A stretch of 64,000 nt of DNA from an uncultured Clostridia bacterium (lineage in GTDB: Bacteria > Bacillota > Clostridia > Christensenellales > CAG-917). Under the pieces are notes generated by a model that did no database searches, was not told the origin of the DNA, and worked only from the letters and a program-made list of their open reading frames with translations. Made by a program: the position numbers and the translations under genes. The stretch lies in assembly GCA_947581925.1 (NCBI GenBank), contig CANPWB010000002.1, forward strand, positions 1 to 64,000. The letters are read 5' to 3'. This document shows, one piece after another, positions 9,802 to 19,462 of the stretch. Numbering within the stretch: position 1 is the stretch's first letter; each line of letters opens with the position of its first letter.

Positions 9802-9807
9802 AAAAAA

Positions 9808-9836
9808 ATTATAATAAATTTATACGTCAAAGTCAA
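9808..9836 (-). promoter_or_regulatory. Sigma-A promoter, possibly giving a leaderless mRNA
   Basis: On the minus strand TTGACT, a 17-base spacer and TATAAT lie directly before the ATG at 9801. Transcription would start at or within a base or two of the start codon. Confidence 0.7.
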
Positions 9837-9932
9837 TATTAAAACGCGGACGCGCGCGAAATACGAAAGATTTTATGCGCGCTTTGCTTGAAAAAAGGCC
9901 GCGGATATGTTATATTATCCTCAAAGGTAATT

Positions 9933-10856
9933 ATGGCAAACAAAAAATTTTATCATCGCAATCAATCAAAGGCAGCCTCTAAGAACCGTATCGAGGCAAG
10001 GAGCGAGGCGCTTGTGGGTCTTAGCGAACAGCAACTCGCGCTCACCCTCGCCGACCTCGGGCTGTCCGAAAATACGACAAAACTGCTCTCGGGCAGCGGC
10101 ATAAACACCGCGGCGGAGCTTGTCATCCGCACCGAAAAGGATATGTACAAGGTGCAGGGGCTCAATAAGCGCATACTTCTCGAGATAAAAAACGCGCTCA
10201 AAGCAAAGGGTATGGAGCTCTTCTCCTTGCCCGAGACGGAGGACGGCGAACAGGGCGCGAAGAGCGAGCCGCAAAAGCCCGCAAAACAGCCTGCCGAGGA
10301 CAAAAAAAAGCAGGAGAAAACTCCCGAAAAAAAATTGGAGCAGGGCAAAGTTAAGCCGCAGGAAGAGCATGCGTCCAAGTTCGGGCTAGCGGACAGGCGG
10401 GATAAACAGCCGCAAAAACAGCCCGCGAAGGCGGCGCGTCCCGAAAGACCCGAGAAGATCACGGAGCCTTTGCCCGTCGAGCTTTGGCGCAAAGTCATAA
10501 AGGGCGGCAAATGGGGCTTTTCGGACGGATTTAAGATCGTCATTCCGCCTATGTACGACGAGGTGTTTTCATTCAAAGAAGGACTTGCGTCCGTAGAGAT
10601 TGACGGCAAGTGCGGCTATATCGACAGCGAAAACAACGTCGTCATCCCGCTTGAATACGACCTCGCAATGAGCTTTTCGGAGGGGCTCGCTATGGTCGCG
10701 CGGGGAGAGAAGTGCGGCTATATCAACAAGCAAAACGAGGTCGTCATCGGTTTCGAGTACGACGCCGCGTCTCCTTTCGAGGGCGGCGAGGCAAAGGTCA
10801 AAAAGGACGGCAAGTGGGCGACTATCACCCCCGACGGCACGCTCAGTAAGATTTGA
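9933..10856 (+). CDS. RpoA-CTD-like helical domain fused to WG repeats
   Basis: The ATG at 9933 is chosen because AAAGGTAATT precedes it; an in-frame ATG at 9888 lacks a ribosome site. The product has 307 residues and no signal peptide. Residues about 38-97 match the helix-hairpin-helix fold of the RNA polymerase alpha C-terminal domain (LSGSGINTAAELVIRT, then KVQGLNKRILLEI). Residues about 101-180 are a Lys/Glu/Gln/Pro-rich linker. Residues about 184-307 hold three WG beta-repeats (GGKWGFSDG, GKCGYIDSENNVVIP, EKCGYINKQNEVV). The alpha-CTD fold can bind DNA or polymerase-associated factors. WG repeats occur widely in proteins of unclear function. The combination is not one I know. A role in transcription control is inference. 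Confidence 0.8.
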   Translation: MANKKFYHRNQSKAASKNRIEARSEALVGLSEQQLALTLADLGLSENTTKLLSGSGINTAAELVIRTEKDMYKVQGLNKRILLEIKNALKAKGMELFSLPETEDGEQGAKSEPQKPAKQPAEDKKKQEKTPEKKLEQGKVKPQEEHASKFGLADRRDKQPQKQPAKAARPERPEKITEPLPVELWRKVIKGGKWGFSDGFKIVIPPMYDEVFSFKEGLASVEIDGKCGYIDSENNVVIPLEYDLAMSFSEGLAMVARGEKCGYINKQNEVVIGFEYDAASPFEGGEAKVKKDGKWATITPDGTLSKI

Positions 10857-11035
10857 TCAAAACTTCGGCAATAGTACCTGTCGATGGAAATTTTTGTTGT
10901 GAGACAGCAATTGCCTTGGCGTCATATCGACAAGCTCGGACTGTTTTGCATAAACCATTATTTTCAAAAACATCAAACCGTTCGCTTGCATATCTTGACT
11001 TCATAATATGTCGCGCGATTTGAGGAACGCACAAA
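10857..11035. other. Spacer before the first MacB-type gene
   Basis: No gene, terminator or convincing promoter hexamer pair is visible. GAGGAACG just before 11036 is the ribosome site of the next gene. Confidence 0.5.
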
Positions 11036-13651
11036 ATGATCCAAGTCAAACAACTCACAAAAATATACAAAAGCCGAAAGAGCGGCACATGTACGGCTCT
11101 CGACGGCGTGAGTTTTACATTGCCCGACAAGGGCTTTATGTTTGTCATTGGCAAGAGCGGCAGCGGCAAGACGACGCTACTCAGTTTGCTCGGCGGGCTG
11201 GACACGATAACATCGGGCGAAATAATCGTAAACGGCAGGCACATAGAAAAATTCACGCTGAACGAGCAGGTGTATTATCGCAACTCGACGATAGGTTTTA
11301 TTTTTCAGGACTTTCACCTCATAGACGACCTCACGATATATGAAAACATAGCGCTTGCGCTTGAACTTCGCGGGGAGGATGACAAAGAAAAGGTGCTTAA
11401 AGCGCTTGCGGACACCGATCTTGCGGAGTTTGAAAACAGATATCCCAAGGAGCTTTCGGGCGGGCAAAAGCAGCGCGTGGCGATAGCGCGGGCGCTTGTA
11501 AAACAGCCCACGATAATACTTGCGGACGAGCCTACGGGCAATCTGGACAGCAAGACGACGGCGCAGATACTCGACCTTCTGAAAGAACTGTCCAAAGAGA
11601 AACTTGTGGTCATTGTGTCGCATAATCTGAGCGACGCGGAGCATTATGCGGACGAGATTCTCGAATTGTCGGACGGCAAGATCCTGCAACATGTCAAGCG
11701 AAATGAAACTTTTGACAGTCGCCTCCGCGTTGAAGACGATACTCTTGTAATACCTGTAGGCGAGCGATTTGACGACGAGAACATTAAAGCTGTGGGCAAC
11801 GCAATGAAAACGACTCACGTGACAGATGTGCGTCAGCAAAAGGATCGCTTTCTGCCCCATGACGAGGTCTCTGCAAATATGCCGGAGGAGAAGCCCATTG
11901 AACGAAAACATTTGAGAGCGAGGGGGACGGCAAAACTTTCGGTCAAGTTTGCAAAGCGCAGTTTAATTCGGACGTGCGTATATTCCGTGATCTTTGCCGC
12001 AGTGCTGGTCGTTTTGGGGCTAAGTCAGCTCATAATGAATTTCAACGGCGGCGAAGTGATAGCAAAGGAGATGGCAAAGCGAAACCTCAGCTGCACTTCA
12101 TTTATAAAGGATAACAACGACAAATATGAGGTCACGGACACTACACGTCTCGTGGACGTAAAAGAGGATGACCTACAAAAATTTTACGACGCGGGCTACG
12201 TGGGCAAGGCGTATCCGCTTGTGAACTATTCGCTGTATAATTCAACTCAAACTACTTGTTACAAGCAATCGCGGCTGAACTACAATTCCAATCCTTACAA
12301 TACTCCCGCCTCCTCCGGTGTACTCATTACCGATGAGGAATTTCTCGTAAAGAAGTTTGGAAAACTCGAATATATCATTGTGGCGGACGAACAACGAGCA
12401 GACGGAGTGTTTATCACCGATTATTTTGCGGATGCGGTAATCAACAATCTTGCGAGCAAAAAATTTACATATAATGACCTTTTGAAAGAGATACGATGGA
12501 ATACTGTCCATAGTTACGGTTATGTCAATGGGATCATTTACACGGGATATAAAGAGAGATATAAGGAACTCCTTGAAAAGCTAACCGACCCGACAACTTC
12601 CAAAGAGGAGATACGCAACCTTTCCGAAAAGGATGAGTTTCTCGCTTTTTTTGATGAGTTGACACAATATCTTAATATCGCCTACACATTTAATAAAGAC
12701 TTTATAAATGCTAACATAGAACACAAGGATCGACAATTTACCTTGGGTGTAAGCAGCACTTTTGAAATAGACGGGATGAGTTACGCATTTCAAGACAATT
12801 ATTTTTCCGATGAAATGATCTATAACGGCAAGCACACATTGCACGAAGACGAGATCATGATGACCTATACTGCCTATAACAACACGTTCGGTACGACCTA
12901 CACATTATCAAATTATCAGAATTTCACGCCGCATACCGTCAATTTGTGCTACTATCTGATGTGCGACACATCCGACTCTGTTAAGAAGTACGAAAAGACT
13001 GTAACTATCGTTCGTTTGGTATCGTCAAAAGTAGGATATTGTTTTTTGTCCGAGGAAGTTTTCGAAGATATTCAGCGTTTAGAGATGTTTACATCGGGCT
13101 ATTATTTTGACAATGTAGAGCAGACCGAGCTTCTTGCCAACGTCGCCGCCGAAAACGGCTTTATCCCCAACTCCGTCCTAGGCAGTTCGATCACCACGAT
13201 GTCAAAGGCGGTGGGCGTGTTCAGTCGGTTCTTCTATCTCATATTCGGAGTGCTGTGCGCAGCGATGTTTGTGCTTATGGCGCAGTTCGAGGTGAAGAGC
13301 ATAAAGGACAAGATGGAAGATATCGGCATTTTGAAGGCGCTCGGCGCGCGGGATGTAGACCTGCTTTGCATATTCGGCTTGCAAATCGTTATGGCAGGGG
13401 CGCTCATGCTACTTTTGTATATCGCGGGCTCGTTCATATTTGTAGGAGCCGCAAACAGGTTGCTCGTGTTCTCCCTCTCGGAGCTCGCAAAGAACGTTTT
13501 TGTTGCAGACCTCACTTTCCTCTCGGTGAAGTGGAGCTATATCCTGCAAAATTGCCTGTTGTCTATCGCCATTCTTGTCGTTTCTTTTCTCGTGCCTATG
13601 CTCCGGCTGAGATATATCAAGCCGTCAAACGTCATCAAGGCAAAAGAGTAG
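11036..13651 (+). CDS. MacB-type ABC transporter, ATPase and FtsX-like permease in one chain
   Basis: The 871-residue protein has an N-terminal ABC ATPase: Walker A GKSGSGKT (39-46), signature LSGGQ (140-144) and Walker B IILADEP with D164/E165. A cytosolic linker follows, then a transmembrane helix near 311-335, a large extracytoplasmic region (about 340-720) and three helices at the C-terminus. This is the MacB/FtsX-permease plan with one permease half, so it probably works as a homodimer. MacB-family proteins act as mechanotransmitters or exporters of peptides and lipoproteins rather than typical transmembrane pumps. GAGGAACG precedes the start. No accessory protein or two-component system is adjacent; substrate unknown. 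A second protein of the same plan lies at 57.6-60.2 kb. Confidence 0.9.
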   Translation: MIQVKQLTKIYKSRKSGTCTALDGVSFTLPDKGFMFVIGKSGSGKTTLLSLLGGLDTITSGEIIVNGRHIEKFTLNEQVYYRNSTIGFIFQDFHLIDDLTIYENIALALELRGEDDKEKVLKALADTDLAEFENRYPKELSGGQKQRVAIARALVKQPTIILADEPTGNLDSKTTAQILDLLKELSKEKLVVIVSHNLSDAEHYADEILELSDGKILQHVKRNETFDSRLRVEDDTLVIPVGERFDDENIKAVGNAMKTTHVTDVRQQKDRFLPHDEVSANMPEEKPIERKHLRARGTAKLSVKFAKRSLIRTCVYSVIFAAVLVVLGLSQLIMNFNGGEVIAKEMAKRNLSCTSFIKDNNDKYEVTDTTRLVDVKEDDLQKFYDAGYVGKAYPLVNYSLYNSTQTTCYKQSRLNYNSNPYNTPASSGVLITDEEFLVKKFGKLEYIIVADEQRADGVFITDYFADAVINNLASKKFTYNDLLKEIRWNTVHSYGYVNGIIYTGYKERYKELLEKLTDPTTSKEEIRNLSEKDEFLAFFDELTQYLNIAYTFNKDFINANIEHKDRQFTLGVSSTFEIDGMSYAFQDNYFSDEMIYNGKHTLHEDEIMMTYTAYNNTFGTTYTLSNYQNFTPHTVNLCYYLMCDTSDSVKKYEKTVTIVRLVSSKVGYCFLSEEVFEDIQRLEMFTSGYYFDNVEQTELLANVAAENGFIPNSVLGSSITTMSKAVGVFSRFFYLIFGVLCAAMFVLMAQFEVKSIKDKMEDIGILKALGARDVDLLCIFGLQIVMAGALMLLLYIAGSFIFVGAANRLLVFSLSELAKNVFVADLTFLSVKWSYILQNCLLSIAILVVSFLVPMLRLRYIKPSNVIKAKE

Positions 13652-13652
13652 G

Positions 13653-13669
13653 CGAGAGGGATCGCTTTT
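13653..13669 (+). terminator. Weak terminator-like hairpin after the ABC gene
   Basis: GCGA-GAGGGA-TCGC is followed by five T, directly after the stop codon. The stem is only four pairs, so function is doubtful. Confidence 0.35.
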
Positions 13670-13764
13670 TACGCGACGTCCGCTTGGGAGGACACGCCCG
13701 CCGGCATATGGGCGCCAAGATGTAAATTGGCCCAATTTTCCGCACATTTTGCGTCAAGCAATCA

Positions 13765-13795
13765 CGCATTTAAAAAATGCGCTGTACAAAACAGC
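13765..13795. repeat. Two adjacent small hairpins upstream of the subtilase gene
   Basis: CGCATTT-AAA-AAATGCG (perfect, 7 bp) abuts GCTGT-ACAAA-ACAGC (perfect, 5 bp). They lie about 60 bases ahead of the next start codon, beside an AT-rich segment that could carry the promoter. They may be operator sites or a terminator remnant. Confidence 0.45.
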
Positions 13796-13854
13796 CAAAA
13801 TGTACTATATTTTATATGAGCTGACTTATTTTCGCTAGGCGGTGGAGCAAGGGC

Positions 13855-15642
13855 ATGTCGAGGCAAAAATACGCTTGGAAAATCATTTTTGCCGTTGGGC
13901 TTATAATTATTGCGGCGCTCGTGTTTTTGGCGCCCGATATCGCGTATGCTCAACTTCCGCCATCGTATGTGGAAAACGTGCAGGACGCGGGGCTCGAGTG
14001 GTGGAGCGATCTGCTCCAGCTTGACGAGGTCAAGGCGACGGTGGAAGGCTGGTTCAAGAGCGGCGAAATGTACGACTTTTCAAAGCTCGATGACGATCCG
14101 ATAGTCATTGCCGTGATAGACAGCGGCGTTGACGTAAAGCACGAGCTGTTTTCGGGCTCGTACGGCGGCGACGCGGACTACGACGTACTGCTCAGGACAA
14201 GCGACGGCGACATTGTGGGCAGAAACACGGTGGGCGAAAATGCGGACTTTTCGGATGTCGATACTGCAGGACACGGCACACATGTCGCGGGCATCGCGGC
14301 TACGCTGATACATTGGCTTGGGCTTGAAAAATATATCAAAATAATGCCTGTCAGAGCGGGCACGGCAGTTGTGAACGGAGGCGCGTCATTCACCGTGGCA
14401 GATATAAAAGAGGGTGTGGAATTTGCGCTCGAAAACGGCGCGGACGTCGTAAATCTGTCCATAGAGTCCAAAAGCGACAGTTTTGACATCGTGACGGACG
14501 AGTGGGCGAAAGAGGCAATTTTCGTAGCGGCGGCGGGCAATCACAGTTCATTTTTGAATAAATACTATCCTGCGGCTTCAAAGAACGTCATAGGAGTTAT
14601 GAACGTTTCAAACAAGAGGGATGAAGATGGCAACCTTCAACTCAGCGCTTCCTCGAACTTCGGCGGCGCATACGAGCTGTGCGCCCCGGGAGCGGCTTTT
14701 TACAGCGCGGCGAAGGGCGAGCAGTGGAAATATGTCGAAAAGTCGGGCACGTCTATGGCGGCGCCCGTCGTATCCTTTGCAAGCGCGCTCGCACTGCTGA
14801 AATACAGGGCTATCGAGGCTGCCACGCACATCTCGAAGAGCGTGGAAGAGGTCAGAAATATTGTTGAAAATTCATACACGATCCAAATCAAAAAGGGATT
14901 ATATAAACTCAATGTGCTCGACCTTCAAAAACTTTCAACGGCGGGAGACAACGTCTTTGCAAAGGTGAATATAGCGTCGGGAGAGCAAATACAGCGTTTG
15001 GGCGACGTGTCCCCGATAACACTCAAACTGGATACGCTTTTCGCGCCGACGGGCGGCAAGGGAAGTGTGGAGTGGGCGCTTGGGGACCCGAACGGGGAAA
15101 AGGTTGGCGAAGGTTTTGAATTTACTTTCACGCCCGAAAATGCGTACGGAGCACAGATCGTATATGCGCGCTGGACAGTAGATACCGATGACGGCGAAAT
15201 AACCGTTGTCACAAGTTTTTCCATCACCGTTGACTATGCCCGATTCACTGAGGAAGTCCTCGCAAAGTTGGAGATAGGCATAAAGGGCGAAAGCGGCGAG
15301 CTTATCAAGAACGCTACGTTCAAAAAGGGCGAAGAGTATATCCTCACGTTCGCGGGCGCGGACAATTACTCCCCAAATGATGCAAGGGGGATAAAGTGGT
15401 ACGCGGGCGGCAAGCAGATAGGTACAGGCAAGGAGATACGCTTTAAACCCGACAGAGACGGCAAGTATGAGATATATGTGAGCGTAGGCGATATGAACTC
15501 GGCGAAGAGCACAGTCGAATTTAAGGCAAATAAGCCCCTCGCATACGTTTGTTACGCTCTGGTCGCGGCGGGAGCTTTGACGCTTGTAGTCATCATTATT
15601 ATACGCGCATACGGCTTTTATCGCGCAAAAAGACGCAATTAA
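13855..15642 (+). CDS. Membrane-anchored subtilisin-like serine protease (S8 family)
   Basis: The 595-residue protein begins with a signal/anchor segment (about 8-30). The catalytic triad of the S8 family is complete: D89 in VIAVIDSGVD, H140 in GHGTHVAG, S300 in GTSMAAP, with oxyanion N229 in AAAGNH. Residues about 360-560 are two immunoglobulin-like beta domains. A C-terminal helix (about 567-590) followed by RAKRRN would fix it in the membrane with the protease outside. A long propeptide is not obvious between the signal and the catalytic domain (about 50 residues). It may process surface proteins of this cell or act on host or dietary peptides. It is transcribed alone. Confidence 0.92.
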   Translation: MSRQKYAWKIIFAVGLIIIAALVFLAPDIAYAQLPPSYVENVQDAGLEWWSDLLQLDEVKATVEGWFKSGEMYDFSKLDDDPIVIAVIDSGVDVKHELFSGSYGGDADYDVLLRTSDGDIVGRNTVGENADFSDVDTAGHGTHVAGIAATLIHWLGLEKYIKIMPVRAGTAVVNGGASFTVADIKEGVEFALENGADVVNLSIESKSDSFDIVTDEWAKEAIFVAAAGNHSSFLNKYYPAASKNVIGVMNVSNKRDEDGNLQLSASSNFGGAYELCAPGAAFYSAAKGEQWKYVEKSGTSMAAPVVSFASALALLKYRAIEAATHISKSVEEVRNIVENSYTIQIKKGLYKLNVLDLQKLSTAGDNVFAKVNIASGEQIQRLGDVSPITLKLDTLFAPTGGKGSVEWALGDPNGEKVGEGFEFTFTPENAYGAQIVYARWTVDTDDGEITVVTSFSITVDYARFTEEVLAKLEIGIKGESGELIKNATFKKGEEYILTFAGADNYSPNDARGIKWYAGGKQIGTGKEIRFKPDRDGKYEIYVSVGDMNSAKSTVEFKANKPLAYVCYALVAAGALTLVVIIIIRAYGFYRAKRRN

Positions 15643-15734
15643 AAGTCGAAAATTTTTGGTTTTGAACAAATATTTGTAGTTTTTCTTGCTTTATGCGCCT
15701 TTGTCCTGTTATAATAATGCAAAGGGGTAAAATT

Positions 15735-16910
15735 ATGAATATCGATTTTGACAAACTTATTGACCGCCGCGGCACGTCCTCCCTCAAGTGGAACGTCGCG
15801 GACGGCGAACTTCCTATGTGGGTGGCGGATATGGATTTCGCCGCCGCTCCTCCCATCTATGAGGCTATGAAAAAGCGGCTCGAGCACGGCGTATTCGGCT
15901 ATGCCGTCGTTGACGACGAGTGGTACTGCGCGGTGCAGAGCTGGTGGAGCCGCCGTCACGGCTTTACGCCAAAGAAGGAATGGATGCTGTTCAGCGAGGG
16001 CGTAGTGCCCGCCATATCCTCGCTTGTGCGCGCGTTCACCGCGCCCGGGGAGAGCGTGCTGCTCCAAACTCCCGTGTATAATTGTTTCATAAGCTGCGTA
16101 GTGGACAACGGCAGGAAGGTCGCGGACTGCCCGCTCACGTATGAAAACGGCGTCTACAGCGTGGATTTCGCCGCGCTGGAGGAGTGCCTCGCGCGCGAGG
16201 ACGTCAAACTTATGATAGTATGCAATCCGCACAATCCGACGGGCAACATATGGGACAGAGATACGCTCGCAAAGATAGGGACTCTCGCAAAGAAGTATGG
16301 CGTTACCGTCATCTCCGACGAGATACATTGCGACATCGTAGAGCCCGGTTATCGCTATACGCCGTACGCCGCCGCGTCCGAGGAGTGCCTCATGAACTGC
16401 GTGATGTGCTGCGCGCCGTCAAAGGCGTTCAACATCGCGGGCATACAGACGTCAGTCGCTATCGTCGCGGACGAGGCGCTCAGGGCAAAGGTGCGCGCCG
16501 CGCTAAATGCGGACCACGTAGCGTCGCCCAACGTGTTCGCTATACCCGCCGCTATCGCCGCATTCAACGAGGGCGAGGAGTGGATCGAGGCGTTTGACAA
16601 GTATGTGTTCGAGGGAAGGGCATATTGCGCCTCCCGCCTCGAGAATGAACTCCCCGAGCTCAAACTCGTCAAGGCGAACGCCACATATCTGCTTTGGTTG
16701 GATTGCTCCGCCGTCACGTCGGACGCAACGGACCTGCAAAGGTTCTTGCGCAAGGAGACGGGACTTTATTTGCAGGAAGGCGAGGCATACGGCAAGGCGG
16801 GCAAGGCTTTCCTAAGAGTGAACATCGCTTGCCCGAAGTCTATTCTCGAGGATGGAATGGACCGACTCGTCGCGGGCACGAAGAAATATATCGCCCAACA
16901 TAAAGCGTGA
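15735..16910 (+). CDS. patB: PatB/MalY-type PLP-dependent aminotransferase or C-S lyase
   Basis: Fold-type I PLP enzyme of 391 residues. ATG at 15735 is preferred over an in-frame ATG further upstream because AAAGGGG sits just before it. The N-terminal MNIDFDKLIDRRGTSSLKWN and the WVADMDF segment are hallmarks of the PatB/MalY group, and the Schiff-base lysine is K230 in APSKAFNIAG. NPHNPTGNIW and SDEIHCD supply cofactor contacts. Family members cleave cystathionine or cysteine (beta C-S lyase) or act as aminotransferases, so it probably serves sulfur amino-acid metabolism. It is monocistronic, closed by a strong terminator. The symbol is a family assignment; substrate not determined. Confidence 0.88.
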   Translation: MNIDFDKLIDRRGTSSLKWNVADGELPMWVADMDFAAAPPIYEAMKKRLEHGVFGYAVVDDEWYCAVQSWWSRRHGFTPKKEWMLFSEGVVPAISSLVRAFTAPGESVLLQTPVYNCFISCVVDNGRKVADCPLTYENGVYSVDFAALEECLAREDVKLMIVCNPHNPTGNIWDRDTLAKIGTLAKKYGVTVISDEIHCDIVEPGYRYTPYAAASEECLMNCVMCCAPSKAFNIAGIQTSVAIVADEALRAKVRAALNADHVASPNVFAIPAAIAAFNEGEEWIEAFDKYVFEGRAYCASRLENELPELKLVKANATYLLWLDCSAVTSDATDLQRFLRKETGLYLQEGEAYGKAGKAFLRVNIACPKSILEDGMDRLVAGTKKYIAQHKA

Positions 16911-16925
16911 ATTTTGTGATATCAA

Positions 16926-16969
16926 CCCCCGCCACTGCTTAAAGCGCAGAGGCGGGGATTTTAATTTTT
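16926..16969 (+). terminator. Terminator after patB
   Basis: CCCCGCC and GGCGGGG pair, with an inner CTGC/GCAG helix, followed by ATTTTAATTTTT. Confidence 0.85.
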
Positions 16970-17097
16970 ATCAACGCCATGTGCGAGATACAAACGCCTA
17001 TCCCTCGTGCGCTCAAGCGCTGGCGTTACGTCCGCGCTTGAGCGCATACATAGAGGTTTATTGAATATAAAATTGCTCTTTTTCGACGTTTAAATTG

Positions 17098-17125
17098 AAA
17101 AAATCGTCTGAACAGACGATTTTTT
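17098..17125 (-). terminator. Bidirectional terminator downstream of rpsT
   Basis: ATCGTCTG-AA-CAGACGAT is flanked by A runs on the left and T runs on the right, so it can end rpsT on the minus strand and also plus-strand readthrough. The stretch 16970-17097 shows nothing else. Confidence 0.85.
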
Positions 17126-17162
17126 ATCAATATATCAGAATACAGAATTTACGAGAGTAAAC

Positions 17163-17438
17163 TCAGTTTGCCTCGGATTGGAGCTGATAGAGCAGCTTGC
17201 CGAGCGTTGCTTTCTTTCTGGACGCCGTGTTCTTCTTGTAGATGCCGTCCTTCATTGCGCAGTCGATGACGGAGTATGCTTCCTTGAGGAGTTGCTCCGC
17301 AAGTTTGACGTCCTTTGCCTCGATAGCGGCGTTGAACTTCTTGACGGCGGTCTTGACCTCGGACTTTTTGGAGGTGTTGATGGCGTTGCTCTTTTGAGAT
17401 GTGATGACTCTCTTTTTGGCTGATTTGATATTTGGCAT
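17163..17438 (-). CDS. rpsT: 30S ribosomal protein S20
   Basis: This is a 91-residue basic helical protein with the S20 N-terminus MPNIKSAKKRV and the conserved SKKSEVKTAVKKF region. It binds 16S rRNA early in small-subunit assembly. GAGGAGATAAT precedes the ATG, and a TTGCAA-17-TAATAT promoter lies upstream. It is divergent from gpr, the arrangement known from Bacillus and Clostridia, and has its own terminator. Confidence 0.97.
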   Translation of the reverse strand: MPNIKSAKKRVITSQKSNAINTSKKSEVKTAVKKFNAAIEAKDVKLAEQLLKEAYSVIDCAMKDGIYKKNTASRKKATLGKLLYQLQSEAN

Positions 17439-17474
17439 TATTATCTCCTCGTATTCTGATGGATATCTTTTGAT

Positions 17475-17503
17475 ATATTAGCATAAAGTGCGAAAACTTG
17501 CAA
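17475..17503 (-). promoter_or_regulatory. rpsT sigma-A promoter
   Basis: On the minus strand TTGCAA (17498-17503), a 17-base spacer and TATAAT-like TAATAT (17475-17480) precede rpsT. Confidence 0.75.
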
Positions 17504-17541
17504 CCGTTTTTTGCTTTATTTTTTCAAATCATGCACAAAAT

Positions 17542-18408
17542 ATGGCTATGGACGGTTCGCATTTTGTTACAGATATGGTTTTAGAGGCTGCCGAAGGTCA
17601 GGGAGCATACGATCTCTCCGAGCATTTCGAGCTAGCTATGGGCATTGTACGGCATACTTTGAACATAAAAAACGACGAGCTTGCAAAGCAGGTCGGCAGG
17701 GATAGAGGCGTATATATCACCTACGATTGCCCATTGAGCGTGCATTCGTCGGTAAAGACCGCCTCCGCCGTAAAAGGTTATTTGGCGAATACGATATCGC
17801 GGCTTGCGGGGACGCTCAAAAAGACATCGCCCGTACTTGTGATAGGGCTTGGCAATGCGGACATCTCCGCGGATTCGTTGGGACAGCGCACAGCGGACGG
17901 CATAGAAGTCACAAGGCAGAACATCTCAGAAGTGCGCAAACAGAGCGTCTGCGCCTTTGCGACAAGCGTGCTCGGCAGGACGGGCATACAGTCCGCGGAG
18001 CTCGCAAGCGCGGTCACGGACAAGATAAAACCCTCTCTCGTCATACTTGTGGACAGCCTCGCGACGGGAAATGTGACGCGCGTAGGCACGTCTTTTCAAG
18101 TTTCCACCGCGGGGATTGCGCCGGGGAGCGGCGTGGGACAGGACAAGGAGCGCATAGACAAGAGTGTGCTGGGAGTGCCCGTCATCGCGATAGGCGTGCC
18201 GCTCATGCTCTCGCTGCGCACGGCGCTGTACGGTTTTGTAAAAGAGTTTTGCGAGAGGCAGGGTTCGCCCGTCAACGAATTCAAGTTGCGCGAGACTATG
18301 GCGGACAAAAAACTGTCGGGACTTGTCGTTGCGCCCAAGGATATTGACTTTATGGCTACAAACGCCGCAAACATAATCGCCGACGCAATAAACGAGGCGT
18401 TTTCGTGA
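17542..18408 (+). CDS. gpr: Germination (spore) protease GPR
   Basis: GPR degrades the small acid-soluble proteins that coat DNA in dormant endospores, so its presence points to a spore-forming lineage. Family signatures are present: the N-terminal TDMVLEA block, GLGNADISADSLG with one candidate catalytic Asp, and VDSLATG...GIAPGSGVG with the other (GPR is an unusual aspartate protease related to HybD). The start is uncertain: ATGs at 17542 and 17548 fit the family N-terminus but have no clear Shine-Dalgarno, and 17488 gives an extra hydrophobic stretch. At about 288 residues it is shorter than usual (roughly 320-370), which mainly shortens the zymogen prosequence. No obvious sigma-G or sigma-F promoter was found. 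Confidence 0.9.
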   Translation: MAMDGSHFVTDMVLEAAEGQGAYDLSEHFELAMGIVRHTLNIKNDELAKQVGRDRGVYITYDCPLSVHSSVKTASAVKGYLANTISRLAGTLKKTSPVLVIGLGNADISADSLGQRTADGIEVTRQNISEVRKQSVCAFATSVLGRTGIQSAELASAVTDKIKPSLVILVDSLATGNVTRVGTSFQVSTAGIAPGSGVGQDKERIDKSVLGVPVIAIGVPLMLSLRTALYGFVKEFCERQGSPVNEFKLRETMADKKLSGLVVAPKDIDFMATNAANIIADAINEAFS

Positions 18409-18440
18409 CTTGACCAAAAAATCACTTTGTAATTTTATCT

Positions 18441-18575
18441 GTCATGTTGAGCGGAGCGCAGCGGAGTCGAAACATCCCCGAGTGTAGGGGGAGTGCCTTT
18501 ATCAAGGGGGATTTTTCGACTGCGCTCGAAATGACAGCGAGGAATAGTGGATTTCTCGACTGCGCTCAAAATGAC
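18441..18575. repeat. Dispersed intergenic repeat cluster, copy group 4
   Basis: GTCATGTTGAGCGGAGCGCAG...AACATCCCC (18441-18479), then GGGGGATTTTTCGACTGCG...GAAATGAC and a further TTTCTCGACTGCG...AAATGAC unit. The cluster lies between the convergent gpr and murI genes; the rest of the gap to 18664 is featureless. Confidence 0.8.
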
Positions 18576-18664
18576 GTGTTATATGTGCGCTTTTGGATAG
18601 AAATGACTCTAATTCATTGGAAATTTACGTTTGCATGAGTACAAAGATGTGCAGGGATAAGCGG

Positions 18665-19462
18665 TCAGTATGCATTGTTTACGAGATTTTTCAAAATGCG
18701 GGAGTATTTTTGAGTTTCGTCGGCGCCGGAAAAGGCGAAGTTTACAGGGGCGGAAAAAGCTTGATTTTTTTCGACAAAATCATCAAGCGTTTTGATGAGG
18801 GCGCTTGTGCCGTCGAAAAAGCGCACTCTGCCCAAGACTTGGGAGATCTGCCGCTTGCACAGCGGGTAATGCGTACAGCCCAATATGACGTTTTTTACGC
18901 CTACAAACAGCGAGAGCTTTTCTTCGAGGTAGGGGCGCAGCGAGGAGAGGTCGTCGCCGTCCCTCAAAGCATTTTCGATCATTGCGGCGAGCTCGGGAGT
19001 GGACGCTACTCGCATACCGTCCCGAATGTTCAAATGCCTCTTGGTGCCTTCCGTGGCAAGCAATAGCGTCTTTGACGGAGAGTCTGAGACAAGGTTTTCA
19101 CGAGAATATGAGGCTATGGGAGGAAGTATCCCAAAGATCGGTTTAATGTGAGGTCTTTCATCGCATTTTGATATTCTAAACGCGTCGGTTTCAGTTTTAT
19201 CTTCATATTTTGTGCCTCGCGCAAGGCCTTTTAAAAGCGTAGACGCCGTGTTGCAGGCGACGACTGTAACGTCCGAATTTGCCTGAACGGCGGCAAGCCC
19301 GTCCGCGATTATATTGGACAGCTCGTTATCGTCGAGCGAGCCGAAGGGCGCGTGAGCATTGTCCGCATAATAATAAATCGCGTTGCCCTCGAAATTTTTC
19401 AATATTTCATGGAGGACTGTCAATCCGCCTATGCCGCTGTCGTAAATGCCTATCGTGCGCAT
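18665..19462 (-). CDS. murI: Glutamate racemase
   Basis: MurI interconverts L- and D-glutamate, supplying D-Glu for peptidoglycan. The 265-residue form starting MRTIGIYDSG is chosen; the frame extends to an upstream TTG but without family-like residues. D8 and the catalytic pair C70 (VACNTAS) and C196 (GCTHYP) are all present, with ADNAHAPFG early in the chain as in other racemases. No strong Shine-Dalgarno is visible. It is monocistronic and convergent with gpr. Confidence 0.95.
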   Translation of the reverse strand: MRTIGIYDSGIGGLTVLHEILKNFEGNAIYYYADNAHAPFGSLDDNELSNIIADGLAAVQANSDVTVVACNTASTLLKGLARGTKYEDKTETDAFRISKCDERPHIKPIFGILPPIASYSRENLVSDSPSKTLLLATEGTKRHLNIRDGMRVASTPELAAMIENALRDGDDLSSLRPYLEEKLSLFVGVKNVILGCTHYPLCKRQISQVLGRVRFFDGTSALIKTLDDFVEKNQAFSAPVNFAFSGADETQKYSRILKNLVNNAY

